Positions 7,493 to 16,601 of a DNA stretch of 64,000 nt are shown piece after piece. A model generated the notes under the pieces. It had not been told where the DNA came from. It worked only from the letters and a program-made list of their open reading frames with translations, and did not search any database. Position 1 is the stretch's first letter. Every line of letters starts with the position of its first letter. The position numbers were made by a program, and so were the translations under genes. Origin of the DNA: Pseudomonadota bacterium (GTDB lineage: Bacteria > Desulfobacterota > Desulfovibrionia > Desulfovibrionales > Desulfovibrionaceae); assembly GCA_023438245.1 (NCBI GenBank), contig JAEXRD010000149.1, forward strand, positions 1-64,000, read 5' to 3'.

Positions 7493-10400
7493 CTACCTCA
7501 GCGAGAAGTCCACGCGCCCGCCCGGGGCCTTGGGCGCGTCCTTCTCCAGCCCCTTGGGCTGGTCGGAGTCCACCCTGGGGGCCAGCAGGAACACGCGCGC
7601 CTGGTCCACGCCGCCCTTTTCCACCAGCCAGGCCTGGGTCGCTATGGCGCGGTCCTGGGCCAGGCGCTGCACGTCGTCCGGCCCCAGGTTCCAGTTGGCC
7701 AGCAGCAGGGTCTCCATCTGGTCCGGGGGCAGGGTCTTGGCGATGCCGATGAGGTTGCGCGGCTTCTTGAAGTCTCCGGCCTTGTACACGCGCTCCAGGT
7801 AGCGGGGGTATTCCTCGGCGCTCACCACCACCTGGTCGGTGCGTCCGGCGGCCTTGCCCTGCCGGGCCATGTCCGTGGCCTTCAGGACCTTGATGCGGCG
7901 GTCCAGGGCGGCCTTCTTCAGGCCCTCCATCTCCGTGGCCGGGTCGGCGTGGCCCGCGATCTCCAGCTTGAGCGCGGGGCGATCGCGCAGGGCCTTGGCG
8001 ATGGTCTCCAGCTTCTTCGCCTGTTCCTCGCCGATCTCGGAGCGGCCCTCGGCAAAGGGCAGGTAGGAGAGCTCCTCGCCCCCGCCGCTGAACAGCGAGG
8101 CGATGAGCGAGAAGGGCGAGGTGGCGGCCTTGACGATGATGTTCAGGATGACCTTGACGATGATGCCGCCCACGCTGAACTGCGGGTCGTCCAGCGAGCC
8201 TTCGATGGGCAGGTTGATGTCGATTTCCCCGCGCGAGTTGGACAGAAGCGCCACCAGCAGGTTCACCGGCACGTTCATGGCGTCGGGGTGGTCCACCTTC
8301 TTGCCGAAGGTCAGCTGGTCGAGGAAGATCTTGTTCTCGGCCTTGAGCTTGCCGTTCTCCACGTTGTAGCGCACGTCCACGGAGAGCTTGCCCTTCTCGA
8401 TGGCGTAGCCCACGTAGCGGCCCGAATAGGGGCTGAAGCCGGACATCTCGATGCCCGTGGCCTTGGCCTTGATGTCCAGGCTCATGGGCTTGCCCAGCGG
8501 GTCCATGGCGCCGCTGATGTCCAGCGGGCCGGTGCGGTCCACCTTGCCGCGCAGGGCCACCTCGGTGCGCGTGCCCGCCTTGACGGCCCCGATGCGGCCG
8601 GAGAGGTCGGTGAGGTTGGCCGTGTAGTTGGGCTTGATGAAGCGGTCGGTGAAGATGATGTTGCCGCCGGAGAGGTTCACCCGTCCGATGCGGATCTGCG
8701 GGGCCGGGCCCGGCTTTTCGGCCTTTTCCGGCTGCGGTGCGGCGGCCTGGGCCTTGGCTTCCGGCTTGGGTTCAGGCTTGGCCTCGGCCTTGGCCTGCTT
8801 TTCGGCGGCGGCCCCGGTAGCGGAGGCGTCCTTGCCCTTCTGGCCCGCGTCCTTGTTCATTACGTCCTGGAGGTTCAGGTGGCCCTCCGGGGTGAGCAGC
8901 AGGCGCGCGTAGAAGCTGGCCAGGGTGATGTCGTCCACGGAGAGCCGGAGCGGCGCGCTTCCGGCGTCCAGCCCGGTGAGGCGCAGGCTGCGCCAGCGCA
9001 GCAGGTCGGCGGCGTTGACCTTGTCCAGCACGGAGAGGTCGATGAGCGCCAGGTCGCCCTTGTAGGCGGCGTCCTCGCCCGCCAGCTTGAGCTTGCCCTT
9101 GGCCGAGACCTCGCCCTTGGTGAGCACGGCGTTCAGCCCGCCGGTGACGAAGCTTTGCAGGGCCACCAGGTCCACGCCGGCGAGGTCCACGTCCATGTCC
9201 GCGGACAGGGGCGCGAGGGCGAAGCCGCCCTTGAGGGCCATGCGGCCCCGGTCGTTGACCTTGGCGGAGAAATCGAGAGTCGAGGGCTTTGCGGCGGCGG
9301 AGGACAGGGGCGCCACGGCCACGGCCAGCTCGCGCACGGAGAGCGGGCGGGCCTTCTTGCCCAGGCCCTCGTCGGCAAAGGTCAGGGAGCCGCCCTCGAC
9401 GGCCACGCGGCCCACGTTCCAGGCCCAGCCCGGCTCCTTGGGAGCGGGGGCGGGCGCGGCCTTGGCCGGGGCCTTCTTGCCGGGCTTCTTGTCGGCCACG
9501 GCGTCGGGCTTGGCTGCGGGCATGTTTTCGGGCTTGGCTGGCGGCTTCTGGGCGGCGGCCTTGGCCGGGGCGAAGTCGTCCGCCAGCGCCAGGACGTCGA
9601 TGTCGCCGCTGGCCAGCCTGCGCACGCTGGCCGAGGGATTCTTCAGCAGCACGGACTCCACGCTGGCCTGCTTCTTGGCTGTGTCGGCCTGGATGCCCTT
9701 CACCTCCAGCCCGGCCAGGGCGATGGCGGGGGCCGCGCCCCCGTCCGCCTTGCGGGCCACGGCCAGTTCGGCCAGGGACAGCCCGGCGCGCACGGCTCCG
9801 GAGAGCGTGGCCTCGTCCAGGGCCAGGTCCAGCCGGGCGAGCTTCACGCTGGTGCCGCCCCTGCGCGAGGCCAGGGCCAGGTTCTTCAGCCCCAGCTTGC
9901 CGGAGAGCTTGACCTGGGCGTCCTTGTCCTTGGCCTTGGCGAAGCTCAGGGCCAGGTCCACGTCCAGCAGCGCGGAGTTGAGCGTGGCGGGCAGGTCCGG
10001 GGGCAGGTAGGCCGCCAGCCGCGTCAGGTCCAGGTCGTCCAGCTTGAGGGTCAGCGCGGCGTCCTGGCCGGGGCCGAAGGGCCGCGCCGTGCCGGAGAGC
10101 TCCAGCGCCGCGCCGTCCACCTTGGCCGAGAACTTCGGCTCCACGGTGCTGTCCACGCCGCCGCGCGTGTTGGTCAGGAAGGGCACGGCCAGCGCGATGT
10201 CCGTCACCTCGTGGCGGGAGTTGTCCTTGCGGTCCTCGAACGTCACCGCACCGCCCTCGATGGTGATGTCGGCCACGGAGAACTGGAGTGGGGCCTCGGG
10301 CTTGGCCTTGGGGTTGACCGGGGGCGGGGCCGGGGCGGTCCACTTGTCGAGGAGGTCGGAGAAGTTGAAGCGTCCGTCCTGCTGGCGCACCACGGCCACC

Positions 10401-10807
10401 TTGGGGCCGACCAGGCGCACCTGGCTGACCACCGGGAACCCGCGCGCGAAGGTCAGCGAGGAGAGATTCACCTGCAGGCTGTCGAAGGCCAGGAGCTGGC
10501 CTTCGCCCTCCTTCTGCCCGCCCTCCTTCTGCCCGATGGAAAAGCCCTTCACCGTCACCTCCAGGGTGTAGGGCGAGACCTCCACCGCCTGCACGCGCAC
10601 GGGCCGGGCGAACTCCTCGCTGAGCAGGGCCTCCAGCTTGCCCTTGGCGAAGCCCGGCAGCCAGAAGTATCCGGCGATGCCGAAGCAGGCGAAGAGCAGG
10701 ACGAAGGTGGCCAGGGCGTAGCGGATGCTGCGCGGGCCGAAGAAGGCCTTGGCGTATTCCCTGGCGGTGAAGGAGGGCTTCTGCGAAGAGTCGGGCGCGG
10801 TGCTCAT
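7493..10807 (-). CDS. Large AsmA-like DUF748 envelope protein with OmpA-like C-terminus
   Basis: A 1104-residue protein anchored by one N-terminal helix (about residues 27-50), with the remainder predicted periplasmic. Repeated beta-rich segments such as VRVQAVEVSPYTLEVTVKGF and VSQVRLVGPKVAVVRQQDGR are typical of AsmA/DUF748 proteins, which are thought to act in outer-membrane lipid traffic or envelope assembly. Two low-complexity Ala-Lys-Pro linkers (about 410-460 and 660-700) separate the repeats. Near the C-terminus a LPFAEGRSEIGEEQAKKL...IAGHAD stretch resembles an OmpA-like fold that may bind peptidoglycan. It is monocistronic and convergent with the ABC operon. Its exact function is unknown. 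Confidence 0.82.
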   Translation of the reverse strand: MSTAPDSSQKPSFTAREYAKAFFGPRSIRYALATFVLLFACFGIAGYFWLPGFAKGKLEALLSEEFARPVRVQAVEVSPYTLEVTVKGFSIGQKEGGQKEGEGQLLAFDSLQVNLSSLTFARGFPVVSQVRLVGPKVAVVRQQDGRFNFSDLLDKWTAPAPPPVNPKAKPEAPLQFSVADITIEGGAVTFEDRKDNSRHEVTDIALAVPFLTNTRGGVDSTVEPKFSAKVDGAALELSGTARPFGPGQDAALTLKLDDLDLTRLAAYLPPDLPATLNSALLDVDLALSFAKAKDKDAQVKLSGKLGLKNLALASRRGGTSVKLARLDLALDEATLSGAVRAGLSLAELAVARKADGGAAPAIALAGLEVKGIQADTAKKQASVESVLLKNPSASVRRLASGDIDVLALADDFAPAKAAAQKPPAKPENMPAAKPDAVADKKPGKKAPAKAAPAPAPKEPGWAWNVGRVAVEGGSLTFADEGLGKKARPLSVRELAVAVAPLSSAAAKPSTLDFSAKVNDRGRMALKGGFALAPLSADMDVDLAGVDLVALQSFVTGGLNAVLTKGEVSAKGKLKLAGEDAAYKGDLALIDLSVLDKVNAADLLRWRSLRLTGLDAGSAPLRLSVDDITLASFYARLLLTPEGHLNLQDVMNKDAGQKGKDASATGAAAEKQAKAEAKPEPKPEAKAQAAAPQPEKAEKPGPAPQIRIGRVNLSGGNIIFTDRFIKPNYTANLTDLSGRIGAVKAGTRTEVALRGKVDRTGPLDISGAMDPLGKPMSLDIKAKATGIEMSGFSPYSGRYVGYAIEKGKLSVDVRYNVENGKLKAENKIFLDQLTFGKKVDHPDAMNVPVNLLVALLSNSRGEIDINLPIEGSLDDPQFSVGGIIVKVILNIIVKAATSPFSLIASLFSGGGEELSYLPFAEGRSEIGEEQAKKLETIAKALRDRPALKLEIAGHADPATEMEGLKKAALDRRIKVLKATDMARQGKAAGRTDQVVVSAEEYPRYLERVYKAGDFKKPRNLIGIAKTLPPDQMETLLLANWNLGPDDVQRLAQDRAIATQAWLVEKGGVDQARVFLLAPRVDSDQPKGLEKDAPKAPGGRVDFSLR

Positions 10808-10901
10808 GGGGGCCTCTCAAGGGCTTCTGGAGGACATACGATCTTACGTATTGTTGGGCCACGCTGCGGGAAAAGTCAAGAAAACGCGGGCGGGAGAACG
10901 C

Positions 10902-10928
10902 AAAAAGCCCCGGCGGGGCCGGGGCTTT
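10902..10928 (-). terminator. Terminator of the Ser/Thr-rich protein gene
   Basis: A perfect 11-bp stem (AAAGCCCCGGC / GCCGGGGCTTT) with a 3-base loop, followed by a T-run on the minus strand. It lies 24 bases past the stop of the gene at 10952. Confidence 0.85.
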
Positions 10929-10951
10929 ACGGTGGTGCGGGCGGTGGCGGG

Positions 10952-11797
10952 CTAGGCCGATTCCTGGGCTTGCAGCTTCTCGTACTGGAGCGTGGCCAGC
11001 TCGGAGTTCAGGTTGTTCAGCTGCACCTCAAGGGTCTTGGCCTGGTCGGCCTTGGAGTCGTCCGCCTCGGCGGCCTGCTCGGCCTGCTGCAGCTTCTGCT
11101 GCACCTTGGCGATCTCCTGCTTCTTGTCGTCGATTTCCTCCTGGATCTCGTCGGCGCTCTTGGAACTGCTGGAACTGCCGGACGAACCCGCGCCCTGCGT
11201 GGTGGTCATGGCCGCGCCGCCGGAGCTTTTCGAGCTGGTCGAGCTGGTCGAGCTGGTCGAGGTTGCCGACGCGGAGTCGCCGGAGTCGTCGTCCTCGCCC
11301 GTGCCTCCGGCCGAGGTGTCGGCCGAGCCGTCGCCCGTGCCGGGCGAGCTTTCGGCCGCGGCCAGGGCCTTGCCCTCCTCGGAGATGCTGACCTCGACCC
11401 CGCCGGAGGCGTCCGTGCCGGACCCCGCCGCCGTGGCCAGGGCGTTGTTCAGGCCCTTGAACGCGGACATGTCGCCGCTGGCGGCGGCCTGGGCGAAGGT
11501 TGCGGAGAGCTCGGCCAGGGCGTTCTTGCGGCTGGCGTCCGTGCTTGAGCCCGCCTCCGAGTTCAGGGAATCGGAAATGCTCCGGGCCACCAGCTTGAAG
11601 GCGTCGGGATCGGTCTGCGAGAGCTGCTGGAGCTGGCTCATCATCTGGCCGATCTCGGAGAGCTGGGTCTGATCGGTGTCCTGGCCCGTGCCCGCTGCGG
11701 CGGACGTGGACGCGCTTTTGGTGGCGGACGCGCCGGAAAGGGCCTGGGAGGAGAGCAGGGTGTTCAGCTGCGTGGCGGTCGAGGCGATGGTCGTCAT
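10952..11797 (-). CDS. Ser/Thr/Ala-rich protein with C-terminal coiled coil
   Basis: A 281-residue protein of unknown function. The first 130 residues are Ser, Thr, Ala and Gln rich and mostly helical; the middle (about 140-205) is an acidic and Ser-rich disordered tract containing a short tandem Ser-Thr-Ser repeat; the C-terminal 70 residues form a heptad-like coiled coil (EIQEEIDDKKQEIAKVQQKL). There is no signal peptide or membrane helix. The composition recalls proteins exported by flagellar or type III machines, but nothing in the sequence proves this. The start at 11797 has an AGGAG site five bases upstream, better supported than an ATG further upstream. It is flanked by terminators on both sides and so is a single-gene unit. 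Confidence 0.65.
   Translation of the reverse strand: MTTIASTATQLNTLLSSQALSGASATKSASTSAAAGTGQDTDQTQLSEIGQMMSQLQQLSQTDPDAFKLVARSISDSLNSEAGSSTDASRKNALAELSATFAQAAASGDMSAFKGLNNALATAAGSGTDASGGVEVSISEEGKALAAAESSPGTGDGSADTSAGGTGEDDDSGDSASATSTSSTSSTSSKSSGGAAMTTTQGAGSSGSSSSSKSADEIQEEIDDKKQEIAKVQQKLQQAEQAAEADDSKADQAKTLEVQLNNLNSELATLQYEKLQAQESA
11230..11261. repeat. Nine-base tandem repeat inside a coding region
   Basis: The 9-mer TCGAGCTGG occurs three times in tandem plus a partial fourth unit, encoding a Ser-Ser-Thr repeat in the disordered part of the protein at 10952-11797. Unit length is a multiple of three, so copy-number change would alter length without shifting the frame. Confidence 0.85.
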
Positions 11798-11887
11798 GGC
11801 GGCTCCTGTGGGGTTGCGCTCGTGGCGGTTGCGGACAATCCCTGAGAGCAAGACGCGGCGCGGCGCGGAGAGTTACGCGGGCCAATG

Positions 11888-11918
11888 AAAAAGGCCGGGA
11901 GCGTGCGCCCCCGGCCTT
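11888..11918 (-). terminator. Terminator of lrp-putA
   Basis: A 9-bp stem (AAGGCCGGG / CCCGGCCTT, 10-base loop) lies 30 bases after the putA stop and is followed on the minus strand by five T residues. Confidence 0.8.
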
Positions 11919-11947
11919 GGTCTTGCCATGAAGCCCCGAAGGGGGGG

Positions 11948-14900
11948 CTAGGCGATCCAGTCGTCGTCGGCCTCCACAGGGGCGAAGCCGCGGCGCATGG
12001 TGTTCTCGCTCACCAGGCGGGGGTCCATGAACTGCAGCAGGTAGTCCGGGCCGCCGCTCTTGGAGCCCACGCCGGACATGTTGAACCCGCCGAAGGCGTG
12101 GCGTTCCACCATGGCGCCCACGCTGCCCTTGTTCAGGTACAGGTTGCCCACGCGGAACTCGCGGCGGGCGCGCTCCAGGTGCTTGGGGCTGCGGGAGTAC
12201 ACCGCGCCGGTGAGGGCGAAGCGGGTGGAATTGGCGATGTCCAGGGCCTCGTCGAAGGTGTTGGCCTTCATGACGGCCAGCACGGGCCCGAAGACCTCTT
12301 CCTGGGCGATGCGGTGGTTCTTGGTGATGCCCTCCACGATGGTGAGCGGGGCGTAGCAGCCGCCGTCGCCACCATTGGCGGAAGGCACCTCGCGCTTCAC
12401 CAGGACCTTGCCCTCGGAGCAGGCGATGTCCACGTACTTCATGACGTTGGCCTGGGCGGCCTTGTCCACCACCGGGCCCATGTAGTTGGCCGGGTCCTCG
12501 GAGGGGCCGATCTTGATGCAGCGGGCGGCCTCGGCCAGGCGCTTGGTGAACTTCTCGTAGATGGAGTCGAGCACGATGACGCGCGAGCAGGCCGAGCACT
12601 TCTGGCCCTGGAAGCCGAAGGCTGAGTACAGCACGCCCAGCACGGCCTCGTCCAGGTCGGCGTCGTCGTCGATGATGATGGCGTTCTTGCCGCCCATCTC
12701 GGCGATGACCTTCTTGCACTGCACCTGTCCGGGCTGCACCTTGGCGGCCTTTTCCTGGATGCGCAGGCCCACTTCCATGGAGCCGGTGAAGGCGATGACG
12801 GACACGTCCGGGTGCTCCACAAGTGCGTCGCCCATGACCGAGCCGCGGCCCGGCAGGTAGTTGAACACGCCGTCGGGCAGCCCGGCCTCCTTGAAGATCA
12901 TGGCCAGGCCGTGGCCGATGACCGAGGACAGGCCCGAGGGCTTGTAGACCACGGAGTTGCCGCAGACGATGGCCGCGGCGGCCATGCCCGCGCTGATGGC
13001 CAGCGGGAAGTTCCAGGGGCCGATGACGGCGGTGACGCCCTTGCCCTGGTAGAAGTACTGGTTCATCTCGCCGGGGGCGTTGCCCATGCGGCGCGGTCCG
13101 GCCAGGCGGATCATCTCGCGGCCGTAGTACTCCAGGAAGTCGATGGCCTCGCCGATGTCGGCATGGGCCTGGTCCCACTGCTTGCCGACCTCAAGCACCT
13201 GGAGGGCGGAGAGCTTGTGGATGTCGCGGCGCATGATGTCCGCGGCCTTGAACAGCACCTTGGCGCGCTCCAGGGGCTCCACGTCGCGCCAGGAGAGGTA
13301 GGCCTTCTTGGCCGCGGCCAGGGCGTCCTGGGTCTCCTTCAGCCCGGCCTGGCAGACCTTGCCGATGATCTCGGAGGGCTTGGCCGGGTTGTAGGAATCC
13401 AGGGTGTCGGCGGTCTGCACTTCCTTGCCGCCGATGACCAGCGGGTAGACCTTGCCGGCCTGGGCGCGCACCTCGGCGATGGCCTTGACGAAGGCCGCGC
13501 GCTCCGCGGGCATGGTGAAGTCCACGCCGGGGAAGTTGGCGAAGGGGGGCAGGCCGCCGGGGCCGGGCTTGGGCTGGGCCGGGGCCTTCTTGGCCGCGAT
13601 CTCGCGCTCGGCGGTGGTGACGGGGTTCTCCAGCAGGCGCTCCAGTTCCGCGCCCTCGGCGAAGCTCTGGCGCAGGAAGCTCTCGTTGGCGGTGTTCTCC
13701 AGCAGGCGGCGAACCAGGTAGGCCATGCCGGGGATGAGGTCGCCGTAGGGGCAGTACAGGCGCACGCGGCGGGCCACGTTGCGCAGGCCTTTGCGCACGG
13801 GCTCGGCCATGCCGTAGAGCACCTGGAACTCGTAGCGGCTCTCGGGCACGTTCAGGGCGCTGGCCATCTCCTGCACGGCGCTGATGGTGCGGATGTTGTG
13901 CGAGGCGCAGGCGAAGTGGCAGATGTCGCTGTTCTCCAGGATCATCTTGGCCACGCGCTCATAGGCGGAGTCGGTCTCGGCCTTCACGGTCCACACCGGG
14001 ATCTCCCAGCCGTTCTGCTTGGCCACCACGGTCTCGGAGTCCCAGTAGGCGCCCTTCACCAGGCGGATGGAGATGGGCAGGTTCTCCTTGCGCGCCCAGC
14101 CGAGCAACTCGCTCACGTCGGCGTCGGTGCACTTCAGGTAGCACTGGAACACGATGCCCAGGTTGGGGTAGTCGCGGAATTCGGGGGCGGTGCGCAGGCG
14201 CTTGTACAGCTCGATGGTCATTTCCTTGTACTTGAGCTGCTCCATGTCGATGCACAGGAATCCGCCCATCTCCTTGACCTTGCGGTAGATGGGGGCCACG
14301 CGGTCGTAGATGCCCTGGATGGAGTCCTCCAGCGCCACGGGCTTGGCCTGGGAGTAGAAGGCCGAGGGCTTCACGGCCACGTTGACCTTGGGGGCGTGGC
14401 CCCAGTCGAGCTCGCCCTTGGCGTCGAGGGCGTCCCACTTCTTGTATTCGGACTGGATGGCGCCGAGCACCTCCATGTAGCCCTGCATGTAGGCGTCGGA
14501 TTCCTTCTCGTTCACCGTGGCCTCGCCCAGCAGGTCGATGACGAAGGCGAAGCCGTCCTTGCGCAGCTGGCGGATGCCCTTCACGGCCTCGCCGGCCTTC
14601 TCGCCGATGATGAACTGGCGGGCCATGCCCTCGATGTTGGAGCGGATGGCCTTGTTCAGCATCATGGCCACCAGGCCGCCGCCGAAGCCGGTCTTGCCCG
14701 CGCCCCACTTGAGCACCTCGGGGATGTTGGCGTCCTTGTCGCCGAAGTACTCCTCGATGTGCCGGGACAGGCTCTCGCCCGTGTTCAGGTAGGGCAGCAC
14801 GTCCACGAAGCGGAACATCTGGACCTTGAAGTCCTCGTTCTTCATGGCCCAGTCCATGACCTTGCCGGTCCACCAGCCCTTGTTGAAAATGGACGGGGCC

Positions 14901-14977
14901 TCGCCGGCGATGCTCTTGAAGAATTCCTTGCCCCGGTTGACGATCTTCGGGTCAAGGCTCTGCGTGTCGATTCCCAT
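11948..14977 (-). CDS. putA: Bifunctional proline dehydrogenase / glutamate-semialdehyde dehydrogenase
   Basis: A 1009-residue enzyme that oxidises proline to glutamate in two steps: FAD-dependent proline dehydrogenase (about residues 80-450), then NAD-dependent P5C dehydrogenase (about 500-980). The dehydrogenase half shows the barrel segments PISIRLVKGAYWD and YEFQVLYGMAEP. The aldehyde half has GPWNFPLA, the nucleotide loop FTGSMEVG, EMGGKNAIII, and the catalytic cysteine C794 in GQKCSACSR. No ribbon-helix-helix DNA-binding domain precedes it, so it is not an autorepressor. An Lrp-type regulator gene ends six bases upstream of its start, which suggests a two-gene operon with local control. 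Confidence 0.95.
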   Translation of the reverse strand: MGIDTQSLDPKIVNRGKEFFKSIAGEAPSIFNKGWWTGKVMDWAMKNEDFKVQMFRFVDVLPYLNTGESLSRHIEEYFGDKDANIPEVLKWGAGKTGFGGGLVAMMLNKAIRSNIEGMARQFIIGEKAGEAVKGIRQLRKDGFAFVIDLLGEATVNEKESDAYMQGYMEVLGAIQSEYKKWDALDAKGELDWGHAPKVNVAVKPSAFYSQAKPVALEDSIQGIYDRVAPIYRKVKEMGGFLCIDMEQLKYKEMTIELYKRLRTAPEFRDYPNLGIVFQCYLKCTDADVSELLGWARKENLPISIRLVKGAYWDSETVVAKQNGWEIPVWTVKAETDSAYERVAKMILENSDICHFACASHNIRTISAVQEMASALNVPESRYEFQVLYGMAEPVRKGLRNVARRVRLYCPYGDLIPGMAYLVRRLLENTANESFLRQSFAEGAELERLLENPVTTAEREIAAKKAPAQPKPGPGGLPPFANFPGVDFTMPAERAAFVKAIAEVRAQAGKVYPLVIGGKEVQTADTLDSYNPAKPSEIIGKVCQAGLKETQDALAAAKKAYLSWRDVEPLERAKVLFKAADIMRRDIHKLSALQVLEVGKQWDQAHADIGEAIDFLEYYGREMIRLAGPRRMGNAPGEMNQYFYQGKGVTAVIGPWNFPLAISAGMAAAAIVCGNSVVYKPSGLSSVIGHGLAMIFKEAGLPDGVFNYLPGRGSVMGDALVEHPDVSVIAFTGSMEVGLRIQEKAAKVQPGQVQCKKVIAEMGGKNAIIIDDDADLDEAVLGVLYSAFGFQGQKCSACSRVIVLDSIYEKFTKRLAEAARCIKIGPSEDPANYMGPVVDKAAQANVMKYVDIACSEGKVLVKREVPSANGGDGGCYAPLTIVEGITKNHRIAQEEVFGPVLAVMKANTFDEALDIANSTRFALTGAVYSRSPKHLERARREFRVGNLYLNKGSVGAMVERHAFGGFNMSGVGSKSGGPDYLLQFMDPRLVSENTMRRGFAPVEADDDWIA

Positions 14978-14983
14978 GCTGCT

Positions 14984-15472
14984 CTATTCCTCCGTGGTGT
15001 TGCTTTCGCCCTGCCTGTCCGCTCCGGGCAGGGGCAGGGTGCGGGATTCCTTGAGTGTGGTGAGGACGACGGTGGTGCGGGTGTCGCGCACGCCGGGGAT
15101 GGCCCCGAACTCCTGCAGGATGCCCTGCAAATGCTCGGTGTCCTTGGCGCGCACCTTGACCAGGTACGAGTCCTGGCCCGCGGTGTAGTGCACTTCGAGT
15201 ACGCCGGCCACGCGGGCCAGCGCCTTGCCGATGTCGGTGGAGCCCACGCCCTCGTCGGCGCGCACGAAGGTGAAGGCGGTGAGGGTGAAGCCCACGTCCT
15301 TGGGGTTCAGCACGGCCTCGAAGCCCTTGATGATGCCCTTGCGCTCCAGCTTGCGCATGCGCTCCAGCACGGCCGAGGGGGCCATGCCGACCTGCCGGGC
15401 GATCTCGGCGTTGGATGTGCGTCCGTTTCCCTGAAGGATGGCCAGTATGGTGAGGTCGATCTTGTCGATCAT
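14984..15472 (-). CDS. Lrp/AsnC-family regulator, probable putA regulator
   Basis: A 162-residue transcription factor with an N-terminal helix-turn-helix (about residues 4-60, DLTILAILQGNGRTSNAEIA then PSAVLERMRKLERKGII) and a C-terminal RAM ligand-binding domain (about 68-145, with VLEVHYTAGQDSYLVKVRA). The tail of about 20 residues is polar and probably disordered. Proteins of this family sense amino acids and often control neighbouring catabolic genes. It lies six bases upstream of putA in the same direction, so proline is a reasonable guess as effector. It is divergent from a secreted-protein gene. Confidence 0.92.
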   Translation of the reverse strand: MIDKIDLTILAILQGNGRTSNAEIARQVGMAPSAVLERMRKLERKGIIKGFEAVLNPKDVGFTLTAFTFVRADEGVGSTDIGKALARVAGVLEVHYTAGQDSYLVKVRAKDTEHLQGILQEFGAIPGVRDTRTTVVLTTLKESRTLPLPGADRQGESNTTEE

Positions 15473-15613
15473 TCGGATTACCCTCCGTTGAGAGAATAAT
15501 CTTCGTTTTTCGGGAAAACGTCAAGGGGATTGGGCGGCGGAGGGGGGCCGCTGGCAGCGGGGATTGCCCAAATTACGTATTCTGCTATGCCTACCGGCAA
15601 AGAGGAGGGCCGC

Positions 15614-16552
15614 GTGCCGCGAGTTCTTGCCATTCTGCTCCTTGCCGCGCTGTGTGCGGTTCCGTGCGCCCTCCGGGCCGCGCCTCCCTCGCCGGGTGGG
15701 CAGGCCTCGGCCCTGGCGCCCATGTTCGCGCGGCTGGCCCGCGCCGGCAGCGACGAGGCCCGGCTGGCCTTCGATCTGGCTGTGCGCGCGCGTCCCGACG
15801 ACGCCGAGGCGCGCGCCGGGCTGGCCATCGCCCTTGTGCTGGCCGGGCGCGAGGCCGATGCCGGATACCATCTGCAGCGGGCGGTCGAATCCGCCTCGCC
15901 GATCCCGGCCGTGCGCCTGGCCAGGGGGCTGGCCCTGGGGTTGGCCCCGGGCCAGGCCGGCTCGGCGGGCGCAGCGGAGGCCGCCTACCAGTTCAACCGG
16001 GCCGTGGAGGAGGGCGCGGACCCTGCCCTGGCGCTGCTGTGCAGGGCCGCCGTGGCCGGGGCCAGGAGGGACTTTGCCGCCGGGCAGCGGGCCATGGTCG
16101 AGTACGACGCGCTGGTGCCCAAGGCCGGGCAGGCGGAGACCGCGCCCCGGCTGGCGGACCGCGTCAGCCGCGAGGAGGCCATGGTGGGGAGCTACTTCCT
16201 GGACCAGGGCGCCAAGGGCGGGAGCACCGCCGGCCTGTACCTGGGCCTGCTGCGCAAGAACGGCGCGCTCACCGGGGCCGGGGCTCTGGCCTTGCGTAGG
16301 GCGGGCATGGCGCGGGCCTCCGGCTTCACCTTCCAGGACGGCTCGGTGACCTTCGTGTTGGAGGTGGACCAGGTCTTCCATCGCCTCTACTACTGGCGGT
16401 TCACGCTGGACACCTCCGGCGGCTTCGACCTCATGCCCGTGCTCAAGATCGAACGGGCGGACGCGAGAGAGGGGCCATGGCGTGCGGCGGACGCGGACGA
16501 GTTCACGCCCCCTGCGCGGGCCCTGGTGCGCGTGCCGCCCAAGGCCCAGTGA
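15614..16552 (+). CDS. Secreted TPR-like protein of unknown function
   Basis: A 312-residue protein with an N-terminal signal peptide (PRVLAILLLAALCAVPCALRA, cleaved before APP). The body is Ala-Arg-rich and helical, with repeat-like segments (DEARLAFDLAVRARPDDAEA, then GLAIALVLAGREADAGYHLQ) that look like TPR or Sel1 helices; the last 80 residues are more beta-rich (FVLEVDQVFHRLYYWRFTLD). I chose the GTG start because an AGAGGAGG site lies five bases upstream and it begins directly with the signal peptide; an ATG at 15587 is the alternative. It lies 49 bases upstream of the Mla-like operon and may belong to it, but its role is unknown. Confidence 0.7.
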   Translation: MPRVLAILLLAALCAVPCALRAAPPSPGGQASALAPMFARLARAGSDEARLAFDLAVRARPDDAEARAGLAIALVLAGREADAGYHLQRAVESASPIPAVRLARGLALGLAPGQAGSAGAAEAAYQFNRAVEEGADPALALLCRAAVAGARRDFAAGQRAMVEYDALVPKAGQAETAPRLADRVSREEAMVGSYFLDQGAKGGSTAGLYLGLLRKNGALTGAGALALRRAGMARASGFTFQDGSVTFVLEVDQVFHRLYYWRFTLDTSGGFDLMPVLKIERADAREGPWRAADADEFTPPARALVRVPPKAQ

Positions 16553-16601
16553 GGCGCGACCCTTTGCCTTTCCGCGCGCTTTGCGCTAACCCTTGGGCAT
16601 C

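Noticed and set aside
7949..11548. Open frame of about 1200 codons on the plus strand opposite the DUF748 gene
   Set aside because: It is antisense to a protein with clear family motifs, is rich in Gly, His, Val and Ala, as expected from GC-rich antisense translation, and has no recognisable domain.
12812..15499. Open frame of about 895 codons opposite putA and the lrp-like gene
   Set aside because: Antisense shadow of two convincing genes; its sequence is His-, Gly- and Leu-rich without motifs.
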